Shown piece by piece: positions 1-13,450 of a DNA stretch of 64,000 bases; position 1 is the first letter of the stretch, and every line of letters begins with the position of its first letter. The notes beneath the pieces were generated by a model. That model saw only the letters and a list, made by a program, of their open reading frames with translations. It had not been told where the DNA came from and ran no database searches. Location of the stretch: assembly GCF_900496995.4 (NCBI RefSeq), contig NC_044023.1, forward strand, positions 21,956,453 to 22,020,452, given 5' to 3'. A program made the translations under genes and the position numbers. The DNA is from Aquila chrysaetos chrysaetos (Eukaryota > Chordata > Aves > Accipitriformes > Accipitridae).

Positions 1-2293
1 AAAAGCCTTCATACAACTTCCCACCGGTCACACCTCTTTCACAAAACTGGTTTCTTTTCTTTCTGTGTCTGAGGCAGATGGGTGAAGTAGTCTTTTTGTA
101 AGAATTAAGAGGTAATTTCACAATTTTGGGGGGACTTGCGAAGAGATACAAAAGGTTTCTTTGTAGCCTTGCATATTTCCCTACACTTTACAAACGTATT
201 GAACCTTATTTTTCCCTGTGAACTAGTAGGCTGGGAAATATCAATTTCATGTAATTCATTGTCATGAGATTGTGAGGGATAACCAAGGGCTCCAGTTTCC
301 AATATTCCTTAAACAAGTGTGTTGCATGAAAGTTTTCCCTGGCCACAACGAACATTTCAGGAACTTTATATGCTTCCAGAATTGCAACAGGTTGCAGCAT
401 GGAAAATGTCCCCTTTTTAATAAGGTTTTTCGATGCTAACTGTTGTCTGAAAGAGGGACAAGGAGAAAACTGGCCCTTGTGGTGCCTGTTTGTGAAACCT
501 CCTGCTCCACCATGCTGTGATTCATGTCACTCACGGCTGATCTGTGCATTAAATTTCACATGCGAGAAACGTTTCTTCAGTTACACATTTTCCCCTGGCA
601 GACCTTACTTTTTCTTACTCTTGCATTAGATGTGGGATTTGCTGGATGTGGACAGAGGTGAAAGTGCATTGACCTGCTGCTGGCAGCAGTTATGAGAAGT
701 ATGTCCAGGAGGACAGAGGGAGACCTGGAATAAGCTGCACACAAACTTACAAAAATACACTTAAATCTGCATCAAGATAGAGTAGCATCCCTACCCAGAC
801 TTGCATGTGACCTGGATCAAACAAATATATCTAATTTACTCTGTGAAATTACCCCACCACAAAAATTCAAGAAGGTTCCTTCGGTAGTTATGTGTGGATC
901 AATAAGGGTATAGTGTACGCTTTCTCGTCTACCTACTCTGTCCCACCGCTTTGGAGTACAGAGACATGGAGGAACCATTTACCAATTTTTTTTAACCTGC
1001 AAAGATATTAATGTATGCATTTTTTTATATACTCATTATCCATTTATTACAAGGTGAACCACTCCGAGTTCATTAGTATAAGCCAGCTAAACTATTGCCG
1101 AGGTTACTGTTGATGCTTTAATGGCTTTTGTTGAGTTCATCCATTATTCTTGTCCTCGGTGCTTTACAAACATGAGTTATTCCCTCTGTAATAGCTACCT
1201 CGCATTCTTTCATTCTCTGACCTTATGTCTATATGTATATATGTATGTATTTGGCTGCCTTGCTATCTCTGCTTTCAGCTGGCCTAATGGATAAATCATA
1301 TACAGAAGAAAGGTTTTTAAGCCACTAGTTTTGTTCTTCCATTTAAAGCCAGTTCAATTCAAATAAACATCAAATCTACCTGACTGCATCTGCTTGTCAG
1401 ATAGGTGAATGTCTAAAATCCATAGCCCATATGTACAAACGCTCGAGATTGCAAAATCAGTAGTTTGGTCAACACCCTTTAAAAAAATTCCCCCAACACA
1501 GGGACTGTTCAACAAAACACTGGAAAATATAGAGGAAAAGAAAAATAGTTTCAAAGAATGACAGACTATCGCACTACATAATATCCTTCATTCCCCCAAA
1601 TCCTATCTCACCAGGAGAAGATAGCTCACAGAAATGTCATCTCATTGGAGTGAAACTAAATAATGCTCTCTTCTCCAAGTTCCTTACCCCAAATGCCAAT
1701 GATCAGGTCAACATCAGAAAACTGCCCCAAGCACCTGCTCACAATGAATGAAAGGTCTGTCAACAACGAAGTTAGCACTATTCATGATCTGATTTTGGAT
1801 GAAACGCTAGCCCTAGCCTGAAGCACGAGGACCTAGTTTAATGTCACCACTTCGGCTCAGTCCAGTATTACAAGTTTCTCAGTACAGTACAAAACAAGCC
1901 CTCCAGAAAAGAAGCGGCAGCAGCAATCTGTCAGATATTTACCGAGCCTTTCCTTAGCTCGCTCGCGCGTTGCCGTCCCCAGCACCTGTCCGCAGAGGCG
2001 TGGGCTTGGGCTCTGTTATATGCGGTGGAGAGAGCAGCCCTCGTGGGCTTCCCTGCCTATTTCCCCTACAGAAAGAAGAGATTTTTCTCAAGCTCGCTGG
2101 CTTCCTTTGCATACTGACCACCCACCGATCTCTAAAAGAAATACTGATACAGGGCTGGAAAAATTAAACTGTGCTCATTCCTGTTTCTGTGTAGGAAAAG
2201 GTACTTTTCTTACATGGCGACGCAGACTCGTACGTGCAAGATAATGGGCTAACCCGAGCACCTTATCGCTCAGACCTATTGCTGAAGGTTCAG
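1..2293. other. Non-coding DNA, no gene seen
   Basis: AT-rich single-copy-looking sequence. Open stretches are short (up to about 76 codons), occur on both strands and carry no recognisable domain. The only compositional change is a short CpG cluster at about 1956-2050. No interspersed repeat was recognised. Calling this intergenic or intronic is inference from the absence of coding signal. Confidence 0.6.
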
Positions 2294-2319
2294 AAAGCAC
2301 ATATTCAAATATGTGCTTT
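2294..2319. repeat. Perfect short hairpin
   Basis: Two 11-base arms, AAAGCACATAT (2294-2304) and ATATGTGCTTT (2309-2319), are exact reverse complements separated by TCAA. The outer loop bases could also pair. It is too short for a typical microRNA precursor. It may be chance, a cruciform-forming palindrome or a protein-binding dyad. Confidence 0.7.
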
Positions 2320-3667
2320 TCATGGTAATTCAGTTGAAGTTAGAAGCTGAAAACGTTGTTTTTTCATGGAATATGCAGAGTCCTAAATAACCGGGAGAGA
2401 GTTCAGGCTGATCTGAGTAAATGTGATTTTTCAGCCCTTTTGTAAGACAGCTGTCAAATGGCAAAAGGATCTATTGGTGATATGGCTACTGTTGAGTTAG
2501 CTACAGTATTCCTCTCTCCCTATAATTTTCCTTTTCACCTGCCAAACCTATCCATTTATATGCTTATATCCTGTTATTATATAAAATCAGGATGACAAAT
2601 TGTATGTCTGCAGCCCTCTTTGTTCCCATTCTACAGCCCAGTGAACATTCCTGGTGTACATCAGTTTTATGTGAATGCAGGATGTTTGGGGTTTGTGAAA
2701 AATGTTGCTCTGCATGATTCATTTTACTGCAGCTAATGCCAGGGAAAAAAAAAACCACAACACCTCTATTGAAAATAATAGCCTGCTTCTTGGACTTTGC
2801 ACATATATTTCTTTTGTCTGGTTGTTCTTTTGTTTAAGCCACTATCCAGGTGGAATAATCAGGTCTCTACAAGCAGAAACCTATCAACTATGGTATTATA
2901 TATTATGGCTTCTAAGCATCAGTCACACGTGTCGGTGTACGGTGTTCGTGCCTTATTTACTTATTTTCAGGTTTCCAAAGCTGCACCCGTCAGCAGGCCA
3001 GGGAGCCAAGCTCGGCCCTGGCGTGGGCAGAGGAGAAGCGCGGTGGGCTCCAGCTCGAGGAAGAGTGTGGCCCCTTTGATTCATCCTCCCTCGGTGACGA
3101 GGCAGATGCTAACACGATCAGCGTGTACTTACATACAGGAATAACTGTAAAAAGCGGAGATGAAATCTTGGTTCCGCTCGCATCAGGCATAAAACTCATT
3201 GACTCCGTTGGGGCCAGGATTTTATTCCTGATATGAATTTTCTCTGTCAGACAATTTAAAGATGCTTTTATGAGGAAAGGAATCTCACCATCTAAAATAC
3301 CATGTTTGCAATTCTGGAAATCTCTGACATATGTTTTAAGAGTGTGTCATATTTCCTACTGGGAAACTTTATGATGCCAGTAGCATTGTGGGAAGATAGC
3401 TTCACAAAGGCTGTGATAAAGAAGCAGAGATATTCAGTGATGGTGCTGGAGGTCATTTTAAAGTTACAACTTTTTCTTTTTTTTTAATCGACTTCCTAAG
3501 CCTCACTCTGTTGTTTAAGTAAAATAGAATTGTCGGTATTTTGATTTGGGCCTCTTTCATCCAGACCTAATGCTATTTCATGTACTATTGAGAGAAGCCA
3601 TACTTGCCTCTTTCATTTTTGTGAATTTCTTATTTATTTTACTTTATTATTTCAATAGCACACTAAA
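2320..3667. other. Non-coding DNA with a GC-rich patch
   Basis: Mostly AT-rich. A GC- and CpG-richer patch lies at about 2985-3190. Overlapping open frames of 115-125 codons on the plus strand run through it, but they have no recognisable domain and two different frames are open over the same bases, as expected by chance in GC-rich DNA. Confidence 0.5.
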
Positions 3668-3735
3668 GGCCTGATCCAAAAGCCTTTTGAACCAATAGGT
3701 GGATTTCCCTCTGGTTTCAGTGGAGCCTGATTCAT
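3668..3735. mobile_element. Fold-back (MITE-like) repeat remnant
   Basis: The left part begins GGCCTGATCCAAAAGCC. The right part contains TTTCAGTGGAGCCTGATTCA, which resembles a degraded complement of the left arm around a TTCA-TGG core. This matches, from memory, palindromic elements common in crocodilian and turtle genomes that start with a CCTGATCC arm and have a CATTGACTTCAATG-type centre. The family name is uncertain (Chompy-like is a guess). The copy is old, and the arms no longer pair well. Confidence 0.5.
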
Positions 3736-5827
3736 TAATATGAAGAACATACGGTTTTGGTTTGGGTATTTTTTTTTTTTTTGCAAGTGCCACAAATACT
3801 CAGGTGCTTCTGAATCTTTAAGTCTGTAATTGAAAATAACCCACTTTACATTGCCTTTGTTTCTTCCGTGAAGCTACCCTGTCATATACCAAGCGTGCAG
3901 TTATCAGCAAAATACCATGCAGTATTTTGTGGTAACACAGTATATATCTTGTGTCACTGCTCTATGTGAGTTTAGCACAAAATATAACCCTATTAAAATT
4001 ACAATGCATTTATCACCTAGCTCAGTTCAAAGAACTCACAAGCTGCAAAGAATTTAATTAAAACATGATGATTTAATAGGCAGGCTCCATCTATTGTTTA
4101 CTCAGGAGGTTGAGATTCCGTTTAAAATTAGGTCCCAAATTTAATTTAGGCTTCCACCAACCTTGTCATAGAAATGGGACTCCTGTAGAAAGAAGCGAGT
4201 TGCAGGCAGCGAGAGTGGGTCCTTTCCTTTTACATAGCGACAGAACAGTTTGGGAAGTGGAAGAAGATGGTGTCTGCATTTCTTTCCTATGAGGATCACA
4301 AGAAAAAAAGCATGTTCGCTTCCAGGAGCTTTCAGTGATGCTCGTAAACCGAGGGTGGGGAGGCAAAGTGACCCTGCCTGCATGGTGGCCCAAGGAGAGC
4401 AAGTTTTGCACAGGCAGCCCGAGGAAAGGTTTGCGTTCCTCTTCCCTCACCTTACGGAGGCCCTGGAGACCGTAGGCAGAATTTGTCAGCTTGAATTGCT
4501 TTGTTTTGTGCAAATCATCTTTTCTGTTTTCAAATAATGAGTCGTTCCCTGAGGCAAAGGTCTTTTCAGGACTGAGGCTAGTTTTAATTTCTTTCCCAGG
4601 CTTATGATACCCAACTTACAAAAGGATGCCACAAAAGGTCCTTAAACGCGTTTTATAAGAACAGATTCTCACAAAAATATAACTAGTAAAGAAAAGGTGC
4701 TGCAGCACAGCAAGTTCTGAGAGAAGAGAAAAGAGTCCCTGCCATTTTATACAGCACTGAATGTTTAATAGCACAGGGGACCTACAAAAAAAAGGGCTTC
4801 TCCTCAGTGCCAAGCGCTTTCTTGCACCCATTTGTCCAGAAAGACATTTTCGCGCCTGCTCACCAGCACCGCTAAGGTTGGCACAGCCTTGTCCACAATC
4901 GCCTTTCAGTAATTTCATTTCTCAATTAGGCAAAGCAGCCAGCCCTGGGGAGTTGTACCTGCAGGAGCATGCCGCAACCAAGGGTTTGGGGGGCAGTACG
5001 TTTTTAACGCTCACCTTTTTACAAGGCAAATGTATCTTTCTTTATACAGATGGATCTTGGTGTGACTCAAGGAAGATATTGTACATGACTTCTATAAACA
5101 GAAAAAATGTAAAAATCCTGCCACGAAATGCATGATTTAATGTACATATAAGAAAAGGCACTGCGCCAGTTTCTCAGTTTCTGTCACAGTTTTAATGAAA
5201 AGTGATTCTAGCATTTGAAAAATCTTAAAAGCTGTCCCAGCCAAATGCCATGTTTCTATATATTATCTGAGCTGTAAATCTAAGTTTTAGTAGGATGTTA
5301 CCTATATCGCTTGGTAAAAGACAGTATTTAATAATTTCTTATTATGAAATTAATTCTTATTTATTATAGCCGTAGCTACATAATGAAACATTTTAGGGAA
5401 ATTTCCTCTACATTGCAAAATGATCCATGGGAAGAATATGTTAATTCAGTTTCACTGCACAAACCTATTATGTACTCACTGGTAATGTACTGCAGTCCTA
5501 ATTCACTGGATCCAGCAATCTGCTTGGATAGTCAGTACATGTGTTTTCTCATCAGAGAGCCCAGCTTTAACATCTATACCTTGACTCTTAGCAGAAAATT
5601 GAAGCTGAAATGCCTGCTGTGTTTTGCATGTCAGTAACCCAGATTATTCAAATTCACAGCTCTAAAACCTCTTGTGCCCATCTGGCTTTCGAAAAATGAG
5701 AACTCTGCCCTTGCCTTCAGTCCAGGGAAGGGTTACAGTCCAGCACACATGGGCTATGTCAACACCCCACCTGCTTATGGAAGTCGACCAAATGCATTAT
5801 AAACCCATGGGTTTGGGAACAAAGTAT
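3736..5827. other. Non-coding DNA, no gene seen
   Basis: Contains a T-run near 3769-3782 and a short palindrome at 3908-3929 (CAAAATAC, CATGCA, GTATTTTG). Candidate frames of 95-124 codons at 4250-4537 and 4761-5135 lack domains and overlap opposite-strand frames of similar length. No interspersed repeat was recognised. Confidence 0.5.
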
Positions 5828-6235
5828 TTGGGCGGTTAATTGGACCGCATGGTCGCGGGGCGGCGGTGCTGCCGGTGGTGTCGGTGATTGCCTGCGACGC
5901 CCCGGCTGCCTGCAGACGTGCTACGGAGAGCCCTTGGTTGGTGTTACGAAGATGGCTCAGCAGCCCCCGCCTCCGGTCCGTGCCACTCTGTCATTTTAGA
6001 CTCTCTTTGGGTTAAAAGACACTTTCTTCCTCCGTGTTCAAAAAGCACCAGTCCCATTTTTCTACGTTACCCTGGGCTGACCAACAGCTGAGGGCATGGC
6101 GTGGTGTGACCCACACCCAACGAGAAGCCGGTCCTGGGCACGGTCTTCTTCAGAAGGAGCCCGGAACAGCGGGAGCTCCACCTGGTACTTTCGACACCCG
6201 CAGGCTCCGGTCACTGAGTTTTATGTCGCCAGTGG
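5828..6235. other. CpG-island-like patch
   Basis: GC rises to roughly 58% and I count about 29 CpG dinucleotides in about 400 bases, close to the number expected without CpG depletion, while flanking DNA is CpG-poor. The densest part is 5850-5990. Such patches in vertebrates often mark promoters or otherwise unmethylated regulatory DNA. No TATA-linked gene or coding exon could be attached to it. Confidence 0.5.
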
Positions 6236-7374
6236 GATTTGCCACTGCCTATGAGGGTTTAATTGTGATTTTAGTGTCACTTGGCCAGGTGCCTGTCCCT
6301 CGCCTTGGTGGGACACTGCTCTGCTGAGAACTGCAGGCTGTTTCTGCTGAATAGAGCCATGAATTATTTACATTACCTTCATATAGCAACTTATTGACTA
6401 CAGCATTGTAAAGTACCCTATTAATGTTTTAAGCATTTCACTTTATTTTAATACAAGTAAATTATTTAGGAAATGTTAAAATGCTTTATGCTTTGACTAA
6501 TGAGAAGGAAAAGTGTACACTGCATCTTATTTTAATTGGATGTTTACCCTATCCTGTAGAAATCAGGCATCTATTATTTCATACTTAATTAACTATGCAT
6601 ACAATCCCTGATGGATATGCATTCAGTTTTTCCACTTGATCTAGTCATTAAGAGCCATAAATGTGCAGATTATTTTTACTTGGAAATAAGAAATAATTCT
6701 GGTTTTCAGGTAACTTGGTTACCATATAAAGAATTAGTTACTATATTGCTGATCATACTCATGCGTTCAGTTTTCTAAATTAATGCAATGCAGTACATTA
6801 AATTTGGGATAATGCAAATTGATTCAAGTGGTGCAAAATTCAGTCAACCTGAAATGAGTGATGTCTTTGAGTCTCTCTTTCATCTTTGTTAGCACAGAAA
6901 TATTCTGCAAGATTATTTTTATTATGTCATAGTACATTATAGTAATTTTTATGCATATTGCAGTGTTGTGTGTGGACTTAAGGAATGTTTGCAGTATTTC
7001 AACATTTGTCTCGATTGTCTTTTGGATAAAGATGTGGAGTATCCGCTTTTGTCCTAGACCATGTACTTACATCACAAATCACATCCACAGAGGTGGGATA
7101 AAGGGCCTAGCAGTAAGCCGAATTTTGCTTTATCCCCCACCTGCCCAGTAGAGCTTTTTCTTAGGAGAAATAATCAGAATTGAATTTGTGAAAAACAGCA
7201 GAGTCTCTAAAAATACAGTCCCTGCTTCACTCTGAGGACAAGACAGCCGAGTGCTGTTCCTTGGCTGGCAGCAAAACTCAGTTTTCCCTCAATCTTGTTA
7301 TGATTCCTCTGGTTAATGTTTTTATTTTGTGTTCTACACCTGAAACCTATTGATTAACAAAGATCTAAGCTAAT
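6236..7374. other. AT-rich non-coding DNA
   Basis: Long AT-rich stretch with many TAAT/ATTA and ATGCAT words (for example around 6560-6640) and no recognisable repeat. The look is that of a possible conserved non-coding segment, but conservation cannot be assessed here. Confidence 0.4.
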
Positions 7375-7440
7375 GCCTGATCCTGAGCAAAGGCAGTCTG
7401 GAAGTCAGGAGCAGTTTAATGCTGAGTGTGTGTTTCAGGC
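7375..7440. mobile_element. Possible fold-back repeat remnant
   Basis: Starts GCCTGATCCTGAGCAAAGGC and continues with a GGAAGTCAGGAGCAG segment. This resembles the arm and centre of the same palindromic element group as the copy at 3668. The second arm is hard to align, so assignment is weak. Confidence 0.3.
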
Positions 7441-10400
7441 AAGGCCTTTGACAGACAAGTTGTGTAATATGCTATAATGTTGTACCAGGGAAAAAGAGAG
7501 TTGGATGATGACTACAGGAAAAAGGGAGCTATAAAAGACCAGGCAGCAGATTCTTCCTTATGTATATTTGATTGGCCAGCTGTTGTCGCTGAGTTTCCTT
7601 ACAATGGTCATATTTTCTTCTAAAATAAAGAACTTTAGGCTTCAATTTGAGAAGCAGCAGATTAGACAGAGCAAGTTTCTAGCCAAAGAAGATATTGGAG
7701 GAGGAAATTAAAGCAAAGGAAACCTGCAGGCAGCACGGGAAGGTGCCGTTGGTGGAGAACTGCTGAAGAAGCATCAACAGATTGTGAGAATGAGGATGGC
7801 AGACAACTTCCAGAGAAAGCCCGTGACACCCCATGCACAGGAGCACTTGAATAATGAAGATATAGTTGCCAGGGCTTTTGCATTTTTTAGTGCGAGTACC
7901 TTCTAAGCACAGAAATGCCGCGAAACAGTAAGAGCCCTCTTCACATTTATTGACAGCCCTGCCTTGGAGAGCCCTCCTAAAGCTTCCCACGTCAAAAGGG
8001 GGTCTGAACACGCAACATCGGTAATAGGGGCAAAAGTAGCACTAATAACGCAAACTCAGGTCTGGTCTGATTTACCAGCCATTAGCACCAGAGCATAAAC
8101 CACCTTCACATCAGATTGCTTTATGCCAGGTCCTGATTAGATGAAGTGGAGGTCAATTTAAAAACAGGGCCCTCGCCTGTTGCCGAAGTTCCACAATGTT
8201 GGGTTACAGTAATTGAAACAAATTAGTCTTTCCCAGCCTGTAATATGTTAGCAATTTTCTTAAAACCATCCATTTAAAAACTGCATTCCAAATTACCATA
8301 CAAGCTTCATAAAACAATTATAAGAGTGCAAACAAACCCCATCACACTGATGTGCTAATTACTCTCCAGGCTCCTGATCTTTTGGGTTGCCTTCATTTTG
8401 CAAAATTGAGGGTTAGAAGTGAGTTCCTGCCTTCATGTGCTGTAGAAAATGCCCATTTACAGAGGCACACTTTACCTGTGTGTAAATGTTAAATGCACAG
8501 TTTACTTGTTTGTAACCAATTCTGTCTTCATGGTAGCTGAGTTTTAGAAGTTTCCCGGATATTTCCAAATATTCTCCTTTTTCCAGGGAAAATACATTTC
8601 TTCTTATGAGTAGTTATGAAATATACTATTAGTGCATATAGCATTGATGCCAATAAGGACTCCCGCTGAGGTTTCAGCATGAGTTTGATGGGAAGAAATG
8701 CATCCCTGTGATAAAGACTAGAATAAAAAGCTACATTTCTGAGCGTTTAGCTCAGAAAGGGAGCACAGATATTTCAGAGCTAGTGATCTGTTTAGTCTAG
8801 AGGTAAAGCTGAAAAAATCCCGCACTAAACATTGATGTTATGGGATAAACCTGACTGCTCATTTCTTACTTTTCATCAGGAAAAAAGGGTGATTTCTTGA
8901 TACCCGTCTTAAAAGATGCTGATATAAAAATATTTTCAATTAATATTTCTGCTTATTTTGTTCACACCACATTTCAGGACTTTTGATTCCTGTGATGCTC
9001 CTGGATTCATTGCTTTCCTGTATCTGCACATTCCACGGGCAAATTAGCCTGAAAATGCATAATTGTGCATGCAACCCTTTCTGTGGTCCTGGATTGTCCC
9101 TCTGTTTTCACATTGTGTAAAAGGCAGAAAGACGTCCAGTTTTCAGTATCATTCATAAACCATTTTTACTCACTTGTAAACCTGCTGCAGAATAAAGGAT
9201 AACAACTCTATTACACTGTATTAGCCCATTGCCGGCAGCTCCCTGAAACAGGTTTACATGCTATAGATATAATGGAAAATGTGCCAAGAGGAAAACTGTA
9301 ACCTCTTTACAGATGGAAAAAAAAAAGCCATGCTGAACTGCAATGAGCTCATCTTTCCTGTTTTTGGTTTTGTTGTGGGATTTTTTTTCCCAAAAATTCA
9401 GGTCTACTGTTTGAACTCAGTACAACACTTAAGCTTCTTCTCTCCTAATTAGCAAAGTAACATTCGTGAGTGCAGTAGAAGCTGTGTATGGCCAGAACTT
9501 TTCCTGATCTTACCCAAGCAATTCCTTTAAGACCTTTCCTGTTTTTTTCAGAAATATAGAAAAATGGAGACGTAAAGAAAATAATGTATTAGCTGTTTTT
9601 ATCACTTAAGCCATTTTGGTCAAAACTGACTTTTTAGAGATGAAAACCCAGCAATCTAGATATAGATGGATAAGAAAAAGGCTGTTTCCTATCCCACAGC
9701 AATTCTTTGTGTCCTGAGATGTCAACAACCTTATCATTCCTATTGGGCATGAAGTGGTGCTCTGATATAAGAGGGAAAAATAGTTCCTTCAAAGAGGAGG
9801 AAGCCTCACAGCCTTATGGTTGAGATACTGAATCAAGGTCACCAGAACCGCAGCAAATGCAGGTAGAGAGACCTCAAGAAGCCATTTATTTCATTTGACC
9901 CAGAAACAGGATTAATCACATCATACCTGTTCTTAGGCATTTCCAATAATAGAGATCCCACAGCTTTAGAATGGAAATAATTGTATTGCTTAATGGACTT
10001 GCCTGTTAAAATGTCTTTTTCTTTTTCCTGGCATTCATCCTGCATCTTGCTCCCAGATATTTCTGTGGCAGAGTGGGGAACTGGCTGCTTTTGTTGAAGT
10101 CTGACAGTTGTGCCTTAACAAGTCTGTTCTTCCCTATTTACGCCACAGCAATATCAGGTTTATCCTTAAAAATATCATTTAAGATTATCAAAATTGGTAA
10201 AATTCTCCACTTGTTTTCTTTCCTGCCTAGCATTTGATGGACATCCTGCTGTAAAGTTCTCATGGTGTTGCAGAGTCGAAGTGGAGTAGACCTGGAAACC
10301 GTTTGGGAACACAACAGAGCAGGTACAGGTAAGTGCAGGATGAGTGGGTTCACCATCAGCACAATTATAGACCGCTTCAATTCCTGAAATCTTAAGAAAG

Positions 10401-13400
10401 AGGTAGTTTAAAGAAAAGAAATCAGTTCCGTTCACTGTGAAGAGCCTGCCTGGGGAGAAGCAAGCGGCTGCTGCGGTAGTCCCCGTTTTGGGAGGTCTGT
10501 TTTCCCAGCTACAGCAACAGCCGGAGAGAGCAAAGTGTTTGCGGTGCTCTTCTGCGCGGCTGCCAGCACAGGGCATGGCACGCTGAACGGCAGCCCTCTT
10601 CTCTCTTTCTAAGAAATTCTATTTTTGCCAGGTGGATTCAGGCAGACTCTGACACTTGTGACTTGATGTAGTGCTTTTTCCTTTAAATATAAGCTCATTT
10701 AAACTAATCAAAAAAGCAGGGTTTTTTCTGCTTGATTTGTGACCCTCTGAAGCGTATTCCTGTGGGTGCTCTGCATCCTTCCTCTTTGTAAACTTGTATT
10801 AAATCAATTGCTTGGTTTAGATCTGAATTCGTATATGTGTATATATACATAAACAAAAAAATGAAGGGGACACACATACTTATATATAGCTATACATATA
10901 CAAAGGTTTAATTATTTATAATAGTGAAGACGCTAATTTCTGTTCTTTATAATATAATCTTTAGGACCTATTTTTTACATCCAGGCATATGGTGCTGTGA
11001 CGGATGGCTAAGCTGTTTGCGTTGTTCACAGTTTACCATATATGTACTGCAGATTTTATGGTTTACATAAAAAGATACATCTGGGCGGAGGCAGGGGAGA
11101 GCTGCTTGCTGGTGCTCTCCTGGATGCCGTTTCGTGGCAGGGGACGGGAGCTACATCTGCTGGGAAAGCTGGGGAAGGAAGGCGGCCTGGGAGCAAATGG
11201 GTGGGACGGAGGGAAAAATCCCTGGGAAAAGCTCCGGCTGTGTTGGCAGGAGGGAGCAGGCTCCTGAAGAGGTGATGGAAGGAAGATGGCTTTTCCAGGG
11301 CACGGGATGAACCCTGTAGGACTGGTTCAACCCAGAAGCCGTGAAACCTGCCGGATGGCAAAGCAGGGCTTGCAGAAAATCACCTGTTTGGCATGGGGTG
11401 GGCTGGCAGGGAGGGGATTCATCCCGCTCGGTGGCCTGGGTTTTCTCCACTTAAAGAATTCTTCACTGCTTTTTGGAAAATAATCAGTTTTCTGTGTCTG
11501 GCCCAACAACTCTCCCGTGCTTTTACCAAGAGTGGCTCAGGAGCTGTGTCCCCTCTCGAACATCTGATAAATGCCATCGCTCCTTATCGTTTCTGCTGCC
11601 CCGAGTCCCCCTTCCGTGTCCTCCACAAATCACTGTGACATGAGCGAGCCCAGAGCCCGCACCATCGTCACCCCAGTGCTGCCCAGCTCTTGTCTAAGGA
11701 ATTTGTGTGATCACGTGCAAAGAAAACCCTAATCTAGCATCTACCAAATTACTGAGGGGTGATGAACGGACGTTTGTCAGAGCCCTCTGCAACTGGGAGG
11801 GAAAATACTGCCTGCTGTGTCGTGTGAGCTGTTTGCTCCTCACTCCTCTCTCTTTTTAAGATGGCTAATACCTGAAAGAACATAAAAGGAACAAGCTTTC
11901 AGCTTTGAAAAATGGACCAGGAAGAAATGTTCTCAGGCAGTGGGCAGGATTGTATAGCATCTCCTTTCTTTCTCATCTTCCCTGCCCAGGACTTGGCCAT
12001 AGCACAGCCCGCTCCTGAAAGAGCTGAACTGCGGGTGTACAAAGGGTTCCCATATTGAAACATAGCGATGCCTCTGTTAATTTGGTGTGTAATAAAGAGG
12101 CTTTTTGTCTTTCTCTCCTAACACAGCTGCTGGTCTTTACATAAATATAAAGATTCCGTAATTGTGTAAGGTATCAGTCTATAGCGATAGTTAAATACCA
12201 CATATCTCTGCAGGAATAAGGTTTTTGCAGGCAGAAAAGAAGATCACTACCTAGACTGCTTATCTTGCCTAACACTTTTTTTTTTTTTTTAATGTGAAAA
12301 AGATCCTGCCAGTTGTACAACTATTCAAATTACTTCACCCTAAAGGACGGTGAAGCCAGGACTCTGCAGCTGGCACTCGCAGCCTGGATCCCTGGCCCCC
12401 AAAATCTCCACTGACCCCGCAAAGTGCTCCCCGCTCTGTGCTGCACTGAGTGTGCCCAGAGCTGCAAAAGGAGAGCAGAAAATGGAAGGACGTGTCTGGA
12501 ACAAAGCCGAGCCCGTGAGCTGAACCCACCATGAAGGGCTAGCTGTGGGCAAACCAGGGTGGGAACTGCAGGTGGTGGGGTTTGCCCCCCTGCTCAGCTC
12601 TCTGCAGTGAGTTAGTCCTTCTGCAAGAAGGAAAATCTTCGTTAATCCAAGTGGCAGCTGCGACCCTGGAGCCAGAGCTCCTCCCAGGTCTTGCTGCTTC
12701 AGCCACTGCAAAATACTTCGCAAGAAGTTGTGTGGAGCTTGTTGCGTTAGACCACAGAGCCGTGATGGAGATCGAGATCTTGTTACATGCAGAGGTGCAT
12801 GCACCATATCACTGTACAACAGGTAACAGCATGAGAAAGTCAAATGAAAGAATTTAGATAATTCTTTGTCCATCAATCACTGTGCAATTTTATATTTAGT
12901 CATATTCCAAAGAGATATGCAGGTCTGCTGTATCACAGCGAAGGTAGGATAACCTGGCAGAAATCCCTAGTGTGGTTGTCCAGAGAACCAGGTAATAGTA
13001 TTAGAAAATTTGGCATGCAAAAATTCTCTGTAGCACTGAGCACATTTACTACAGATCATGTCAGGGCCTGTTGCTACAGGTTAATGCTTAGGAAATAAAT
13101 TGTACACAGTGTTAATTTTTAAAAGTCGCAGTGTGGTTAGGTATATATTATGCAGCCTTTTGTGCGTGTATTTTATCATGCTCGGCTGAGTGGGTTTATT
13201 TGCTGCCTTCTTCGAAGGCAGAGCATCACTCTCTGCATCCCTTCCCAAATCCTCCTGCACTGCGGCAACGCCACGTCACCGAGATCCCATTTGGATGGGG
13301 AGCAGAGGTGACCATGGTAAACTCTCTGGGACTGGGATAATCTTCTCCTTCTCAGGAGGACTACACTGAGCACCTGTGGTTTGACTCCAGCTGGAAGAGG

Positions 13401-13428
13401 TTTGTTGACATGTCATAAGAAATTTGAT
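7441..13428. other. Non-coding DNA with GC-rich patches
   Basis: Holds no supported gene. GC-richer patches lie at about 10440-10590, 11060-11450 (G-rich on the plus strand) and 12340-12760. The longest open frame in the window (178 codons, minus strand, 12340-12876) lies in the last patch and has no recognisable domain. A 15-base T-run is at 12276-12290. AT-rich purine/pyrimidine alternation occurs around 10830-10910. The stretch 8190-8420 is low in repeats and rich in ATTA words. Confidence 0.5.
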
Positions 13429-13450
13429 TCCATTTATTTCAATAAATGGA
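13429..13450. repeat. Perfect short hairpin
   Basis: CCATTTATT (13430-13438) and AATAAATGG (13441-13449) are exact reverse complements with a 2-base spacer, and the flanking T/A pair extends the stem to 10 bases. It could be a remnant of the palindromic centre of the fold-back repeats in this window, or chance at the edge of the AT-rich block that follows. Confidence 0.6.

Noticed and set aside
8146..8185. Fold-back repeat piece around CCTGATTAGATGAAGTGG
   Set aside because: Similarity limited to a few words and no palindromic structure.
9290..9330. Reverse-oriented MIR around TTTACAGATGG
   Set aside because: Match ends after about 12 bases; no further SINE words.
12340..12876. 178-codon minus-strand open frame, the longest in the window
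   Set aside because: No recognisable domain, lies in a GC-rich patch with other open frames on both strands, no exon or promoter context.
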